Made by a program: the position numbers and the translations under genes. Below the pieces are notes generated by a model. The model saw only the letters and a list, made by a program, of their open reading frames with translations, did no database searches and had not been told where the DNA came from. Below are positions 60,199 to 64,000 of a DNA stretch of 64,000 nucleotides, in pieces. The stretch's first letter is position 1. Each line of letters opens with the position of its first letter. Source of the stretch: Eretmocerus hayati (lineage: Eukaryota > Arthropoda > Insecta > Hymenoptera > Aphelinidae); assembly GCA_029851415.1 (NCBI GenBank), contig CM056741.1:67198282-67262281 (forward strand). Direction: 5' to 3'.

Positions 60199-60962
60199 CC
60201 CTGCTGAAAATAATTTCGTGGGACCCCATGGGATCCCATGGGACTTCGTGGGACCTGGCCCTGGTAAAATATCTAATTTCTATATTTTGCAAAATTTGGC
60301 ACCGAAGACGTGCAGCATACAAGTTTCGAACATTATTTCTCCGGCCCACGAAGTGGTTGATACATGGGAAGTAAAGAATAGATGCTATGTGGATTCTGAT
60401 CTCGATCTCTGAATGATTATACGGGTATGAATATTTGAAATCGACTGATACTCCAAGTCTGTAAAAAAACCAAGCATTGAGAATCAATCCCTTCATTTCT
60501 CTCAAAATGTGCCTTTAGCCGAGAGAAGATGCCTATGATGTCGTCACGTGTCAACAGATCAAGTGAAGATCAATGCTCAGAGCGACACATGACGTGGGTT
60601 TAATTTCAAGAACGTGTAGATACTGAGTCATCTAATGATAAGGACTCGTAGCAATGATGTTTTATACATAATATTAGGTTCTTGAGAATTTTTTCACGCG
60701 AATTAAACAAGTTCTCATGATGGGATTGGAAGAAGAATATATTCAAACTATCTTTCATGGTCTGGTTCCATCAACCCCTTCGTGGGCCGGGGGAATAATG
60801 TTCGAAATTTGTATGCTGCACGTCTGCGGTGCCAAATTTTGCAAAATATAGAAATTAGATATTTTACCAGGGCCAAGTCCCACGAAGTCCCATGGGATAC
60901 CATGGGACCCCACGGGATCCGGTGGGATACCATGGGATCCCACGAAATTATTTTCAGCAGGG
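60199..60962. mobile_element. 764-bp foldback element with GTGGGA tandem repeats
   Basis: The ends are CCCTGCTGAAAATAATTTCG (60199) and its reverse complement ending at 60962. The arms of about 170-190 bases are about 90% alike. Just inside each end lies an array of palindromic units around TCCCATGGGA and GTGGGACC, expanded in the right arm. The middle (about 60370-60770) is unique and non-coding. The flanks AAACATCAA and AAACATTGA suggest a 9-bp target duplication with two mismatches. Confidence 0.85.
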
Positions 60963-61225
60963 AAACATTGATTCGTGATGTCTCAGACATCTTTTGCCAA
61001 TCAACAAGTGCAAGTGCTGTACAATGTACACGTGGGTTGAAAACATTGTATTTTAGATCTTCTCGGCCATATGAACATTTTTGTGCATATCACCGAATAT
61101 GTATCAGATTATTTAGAAGTATACTGAACACCTGAAAGTTTTTTTCTTACTCTTACGGGCTTTGCACTAATCTAAGTACTGTTCGTGATCAAGGAACTCA
61201 TCAGTGCGTCGACCAGGTCACCGTG

Positions 61226-61582
61226 CACCGTACACGCTGAAAGTTATTCCCACTTTTCTCCGAGATTCTTGCGATTTGGACTAGACGACGAGAAGACGAA
61301 TACTTATTATCATCCAACTCGGGTTCGTCTTCTCGTCGTTTAGCTCAAATCGCAAAAGAATTGGATGAAAGTGGGAATAACTTGATCGCGGGCACCTCCT
61401 AACCTATAATATAGGCACATTGTAATTCTCACTTTTATCCGATTCTTTTGCGATTTGAGCTAAACGACGAGAAGACGAACTCAAGTTAGATGATAATAAG
61501 TATTCCTCTTCTCGTCGTCTACGTAGTCCAAATCGCGAGAATATCGGAGAAAAGTGAGAATAACTTTCAGTGTGTACGGTGA
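61226..61582. repeat. 357-bp nested palindrome (inverted repeat made of inverted repeats)
   Basis: The outer arms begin CACCGTACACGCTGAAAG and end with the near reverse complement CTTTCAGTGTGTACGGTG. Each half is itself palindromic, with GACGACGAGAAGACGAA and TTCGTCTTCTCGTCGT, and GCGATTTG and CAAATCGC. The overall centre is near 61404. Non-coding. Confidence 0.85.
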
Positions 61583-61786
61583 CCGCATCGCCTTAAAAGG
61601 ACCACCTTCACCTTCCAAACTCACTTTAATGGCTCAAAAAAAATGCACAAGTGTCGTATGCAAATTCCTCTCACCAAAATTGTATCGTTCTTCCTTTTTC
61701 CCAAGCTTTTATATGTATTAGTCTGGGCACTCACCGATGCTCCTGTATGCACTTCATTTCCCCCGAGAAACCTTGACGTTTACCTA

Positions 61787-62717
61787 TACGTATTTTGATG
61801 TGCTGAATCGATTTCTCGATGTCACTTTCCCAAGTTTCTTTTTGTTATTAATAATTTTCTGTGCAAGATCATGATTTTTTGCCAATATTTCGAGTCATAT
61901 GCATTTCCCGGGGAAGTTTCATCGGATCAAAGTTGCAGATCGTAAAATTTTTCACAAGAAAGGTCTACACAAGTTCCCTGGGAAATGAAAACTCTGCCCA
62001 GAAAATGCGCGAAAAGCGCTGGCCGCGGTTAACATGCGTTTACATATGACCGTCAAAGTTGCATTGTTAAATGCGCTGACAATTTGACAGTTGTCATATT
62101 CTGGCAAAGCAACCAAGTGCATCTTGAAGAGGATAAAATTTCCTTCAGAATGGCATAAGTCGTACCTCGCTGAGAACGTATACTCAGCCCTTTGAGCATG
62201 GCTCAAAAGAGGGAGAAATAAATGTGTCAAATCGCTATTCTCCGAGCTAAATTGCCCGCACGCGGCGCTCAGAATCTGCACTTTTTCACTTTTTCTCGCT
62301 CTACACTAGGAAGTCTTTGTACTTGGTGAGATACGACCTGTACCATTTTGAAAGGAATTTCATCCTCTTGAAGATGCACTTGGTTGCTTGTCCAAAAAAT
62401 GACAACTGTCAAGTTAGCAGCGCATCTAACAACGCAACGTTGACGGTTCCATTTGAATGCATGTTTACCGTGCCAAGCGCTTTTCGCGCACTTACTGACT
62501 CGGATTTTCATTTTCCAGGAAACTTGTGGGGACCTTTTTTGGGGAAAATCTCACTATCTACAACTGTAATCCGATGAGTTTTTCCGGAAATGCATATAAC
62601 TCGAGATATTGGCAAAAAAACCCTCTATTTTGCACACAAAATTGTTAATAACAAGAAAAGTAATTGAAATTTGGGAAAGCGACCTCGAAAAATCGATTCG
62701 CCGCGTCAAAATATGTA
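61787..62717. mobile_element. 930-bp inverted repeat with arms of about 400 bases
   Basis: Left arm (61787-62185) and right arm (62315-62717) are reverse complements over nearly their whole length at roughly 75-80% identity. They share AAGTGCATCTT and GCATTTCC words and CTTTCCCAA near the outer ends. The centre of about 130 bases is not repeated. Open frames inside are short and have no domain. It is probably an old foldback element; identity is estimated by eye. Confidence 0.75.
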
Positions 62718-62827
62718 CTTTCTCCGCCGGAATCAGTGGGAATCGCTCCCAACCACTGATTCGCAGTGGAATTCACTGCAAAGTAGTGAGTTGTGAGCGA
62801 TTTTCACTGATTCAAGCGGAGAAAGTA
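62716..62827. repeat. 112-bp palindromic MITE-like repeat
   Basis: TACTTTCTCCGC at the left pairs with GCGGAGAAAGTA at the right, and pairing continues inward through AATCAGTG, AATCGCTC and GCAGTGAATTCCACTG. It abuts the right arm of the previous inverted repeat. Confidence 0.85.
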
Positions 62828-63560
62828 GGAAAACGTGTAGATTTTACGGAGGAATTGGAGTGCATACGGGAGCATCGGTGGGCGCCCAAACTATATCAAA
62901 CCACACTGTGAAATCGGAGTTATTCAATCGAGTGGCATTTCTTCTAAGCTGAGCCAATTTTTTTTTTTTTTCATCGAAGAACGACGAGGCTTGCACGCGG
63001 CGGTGTGGCGCCTCCGAATTCCGTTCATTCAATCGCGGGCTCTTTCGGAATTCCACGTGCGGCAGCTCTCGCACGCGCCACCCATCGCACGCAGAATAGA
63101 AGAAAGAGGTGGCTCCTCACATGCGTATACATCTACCACAAGTATGTCTACAGGCATGTGTGCATTGGTAAATATACATATATGAGCTTTATGGAACGAT
63201 CGAAACCGGAAACAGGCTGGCCGGTCGGAATTTCGGCAGTCGGCCAACGCTGCAGGCGGATTGCGCGAAGGCACTCATATACAGTGGGAACCCATTTGAC
63301 TGATATTGTAGCGTGCACCGATTGCAGTATAGAAGGCTTGCGTACGGGATCGAGATCATACGTCATCGCGGTTCGGCGCGTTCAATAAGTTGCTCGCTCT
63401 TGCAAGCTTCCGCAAGCTCGCTATGGTGAACTGTGCGATTGATCCGTCCATATCCTCTCCGGTCATCAATACTCATGAATATGGGATTACATACATGTAG
63501 GTTTGGATTGCCATGCATGGATAAATGGATATTATAGCCGCCGCGGCTATAAAAATGCGT
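62828..63560. other. No gene recognised
   Basis: Short frames only on both strands (up to 127 codons, no domains). A small palindrome TATAGCCGCCGCGGCTATA lies near 63533-63551. Confidence 0.45.
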
Positions 63561-63837
63561 GTGCACTTCGTTGCGTAATCGCGGCTTTATACGTCCATAC
63601 GTAGAAAAAGCGCGTTTCTGCGTACAGACGTAGAAAACTGCATACGCGTCTCGTGACGAAACATTGTTCCTTCGGGAAAACCAAGCTGGACGGTGCCATC
63701 GCCCACGTCCAGCTCGGTTTCCCGAAGGAAAAAATGTTTCCAGCACTCGACGCGTAATGTACTATTCCATCACTCGGGCTGAAAACTGCGTTTTCAGCCC
63801 TCGTCATGGAAATCCCGCGATTACGCAACTCAAGTGC
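63561..63837. mobile_element. 277-bp MITE with nested hairpins
   Basis: The ends carry GTTGCGTAATCGCGG and its reverse complement CCGCGATTACGCAAC with CACTT/AAGTG outside. Inside, 63659-63692 pairs with 63706-63739 (arms of 34, few mismatches), and GGGCTGAAAAC/GTTTTCAGCCC form a perfect 11-bp stem at 63776-63800. The small frames inside are products of the repeat. Confidence 0.8.
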
Positions 63838-64000
63838 ATAATCTACTAGATCGCGCGGGAATCTTTCTTTAGGATATAAGTATGTCTGAACGCGCGTGAT
63901 GCTCAGGCTCACTCTCGTTATAACGAATTAGCCTTGACTCGCGGCGGTACGGGTTGAGGACGACCACTTGCGCAGATCCAGTATGTGTGTGTCCGGACAC

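Overview
The window reads as nuclear DNA of an insect. It has AT-rich introns with GT-AG borders, an intronless Jun gene of arthropod type, a two-domain receptor tyrosine phosphatase of insect type, and many transposon remnants. A hymenopteran is my guess from the overall look; the sequence alone does not prove it. I recognise only two host genes, both on the + strand. Most of the rest is mobile-element debris and inverted repeats.

Layout. 1-13.6 kb: no recognisable exon; a minisatellite, several MITE-like elements and hairpins. It may be intron or upstream DNA of the phosphatase gene. 13.637-24.7 kb: the 3' half of a receptor-type tyrosine phosphatase, with 11 exons (576 codons) covering two PTP domains. 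Both domains have altered catalytic residues. The last exon meets TGA at 21015-21017 and then continues in the same frame for 934 more codons to TAA at 23820-23822, which suggests stop-codon readthrough or a frame-preserving retained intron. 24.7-32.9 kb: no gene recognised. 32.906-41.607 kb: an 8.7-kb TA-flanked DNA transposon with two genes on the minus strand, an intact TNP2/CACTA-like transposase and a spliced DUF4806 protein with one in-frame TAG. Smaller elements are nested in it. 42-47 kb: a TA-flanked MITE, a broken jockey-like LINE split by a foldback element, and further foldbacks. 47-53.6 kb: no gene; a palindrome with two AP-1 sites at 51.9 kb. 53.6-55.0 kb: the intronless Jun gene with CCAAT, TATA and AP-1 motifs. 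55-64 kb: non-coding, with large palindromes between 60.2 and 63.85 kb.

How parts may relate. Jun is the nuclear end point of JNK signalling, and a consensus AP-1 site beside its TATA-like box fits autoregulation. The phosphatase would act at the membrane on phosphotyrosine, or merely bind it, since both domains look catalytically weakened. I see no direct functional link between the two genes. The transposase and the DUF4806 protein are probably the two proteins of one element.
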